64,000 nt of DNA from assembly GCA_030066795.1 (NCBI GenBank), contig JASJAW010000015.1:1-64000 (forward strand). The letters run 5' to 3'. This document shows, piece after piece, positions 63,320 through 64,000 of the stretch. The notes under the pieces are model-generated. The model searched no databases and had not been told where the DNA came from. It saw only the letters and a list, made by a program, of their open reading frames with translations. This stretch comes from Dinoroseobacter sp. GTDB taxonomy: Bacteria > Pseudomonadota > Alphaproteobacteria > Rhodobacterales > Rhodobacteraceae. A program made the position numbers and the translations under genes. Numbering within the stretch: position 1 is the first letter of the stretch; each line of letters opens with the position of its first letter.

Positions 63320-64000
63320 ATGACCGAAGTGACACGTGAAGCCATGGAATACGACGTTGTGATCGTGGGCGCGGGGCCGGCGGGCCTCAGCGCTGCGATC
63401 CGGCTCAAGCAGCTTGATGCCGATCTGAATGTCGTTGTGCTTGAAAAAGGCTCTGAGGTCGGGGCGCATATCTTGTCAGGCGCTGTGCTTGACCCATCGG
63501 GCCTCGACGCGCTTATTCCTGATTGGAAGGAAAAAGGCGCGCCGATCACTGTGCCGGTCAAGGACGACAAGTTTTATGTCCTCGGCGAGGCAGGCCAGAT
63601 GCGCGTACCGAACTGGCCAATGCCGCCTCTGATGAACAACCACGGCAATTACATCGTTTCTATGGGCAATGTCTGCCGCTGGATGGCTGAGCAAGCCGAG
63701 GAATTGGGTGTCGAGATTTTCCCCGGCATGGCTTGTTCCGAATTGGTTTATGGTGAAAACGGCGAAGTGAAGGGCGTTGTCGCTGGCGAGTTCGGCAAGA
63801 ATCCGGATGGTACCCCGGGCGACGGCTATGAACCGGGCATGGAATTGCACGGCAAATATGTCTTCCTTGGCGAAGGTGTGCGTGGATCGCTTTCCAAGCA
63901 GGTCATCGAGAATTTCGGTCTGCAGACTGGTCGCGAGCCGCAGAAGTTCGGAATCGGCATGAAGGAGATCTGGGAGGTCGATCCCGCCAAGCACAAAGAA
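63320..64000 (+). CDS. etfD: Electron transfer flavoprotein-ubiquinone oxidoreductase, 5' part
   Basis: These are the first 227 codons; the gene runs off the right edge. The FAD-binding motif VVIVGAGPAGLSAAIRL is at residues 14-30 and GAHILSGAVLDPSGLDALIP follows, both typical of ETF-QO. This membrane-bound 4Fe-4S flavoprotein passes electrons from ETF, reduced by acyl-CoA dehydrogenases such as the one at 51.2 kb, to ubiquinone. Full-length members have about 550 residues. The ATG at 63320 lacks a strong ribosome-binding site; a second ATG nine codons on also fits. Confidence 0.93.
   Translation, partial: MTEVTREAMEYDVVIVGAGPAGLSAAIRLKQLDADLNVVVLEKGSEVGAHILSGAVLDPSGLDALIPDWKEKGAPITVPVKDDKFYVLGEAGQMRVPNWPMPPLMNNHGNYIVSMGNVCRWMAEQAEELGVEIFPGMACSELVYGENGEVKGVVAGEFGKNPDGTPGDGYEPGMELHGKYVFLGEGVRGSLSKQVIENFGLQTGREPQKFGIGMKEIWEVDPAKHKE

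Noticed and set aside
1..64000. Mobile elements, prophage, CRISPR, tRNA or rRNA
   Set aside because: No transposase, integrase, repeat array, tRNA TTCGA-loop signature outside genes, or rRNA segment was seen.

Overview
The window is high-GC chromosomal DNA of an alphaproteobacterium, most probably a marine member of the Rhodobacteraceae (Roseobacter group). This rests on gene content and order: a 44-residue aa3-type cytochrome c oxidase subunit IV, ftsK with a nearby lolA, pgsA-moaD-moaE, pyrB / two small membrane proteins / pyrC-like / plsY, a DapC-type aminotransferase, HspQ, and an ETF-quinone oxidoreductase next to greA. I saw no rRNA, tRNA, CRISPR array, transposase or integrase.

Positions 1-16.7 kb are accessory and metabolic. 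A GFA-family protein and a cupin flank a NitT/TauT-type ABC importer (3.2-1.5 kb, minus strand). An AraC-family regulator is divergent from a long plus-strand cluster: a phytanoyl-CoA-dioxygenase-like (PhyH) enzyme, a metallo-beta-lactamase-fold protein lacking its HxHxDH motif, a family-5 solute-binding protein, a second PhyH enzyme, two Dpp-type permeases, a fused double ATPase, and a 1039-residue cytoplasmic GH38 alpha-mannosidase. It reads as an import-then-process pathway for an alpha-mannosylated or similarly decorated compound and is the best candidate for an undescribed system here.

From 16.9 to 64 kb the window is mostly core genome: a UbiH-type hydroxylase, an amidase, a DapC-like aminotransferase, FtsK, a Hint-domain protein placed between FtsK and LolA, a lytic-transglycosylase lipoprotein, an AEC transporter, HspQ, a rhodanese and a gamma-glutamyltransferase. 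Next come a PPOX-type flavoprotein, an RsbV/RsbW-like partner-switching pair, a thiolase overlapping a free-methionine-R-sulfoxide reductase, LysE, RluA, a possible structured RNA ending in a strong terminator, and pgsA-moaD-moaE.

From 36 to 64 kb are an OmpA-type envelope protein with a small coiled-coil partner, UbiA divergent from RsmE, glutathione synthesis (gshA), and a pyrimidine operon whose PyrC homologue has lost most metal ligands. They are followed by a family-4-like uracil-DNA glycosylase with only two cysteines, MoaB, the cox IV peptide, an acyl-CoA dehydrogenase/MBL pair, Sua5, YqgE, a DsbD N-domain protein, an RND efflux pump, AzlCD, GreA, and the 5' part of ETF-QO. Genes are tightly packed, with many 1-4 bp start/stop overlaps, and three convergent pairs share four-base palindromes as stop codons.
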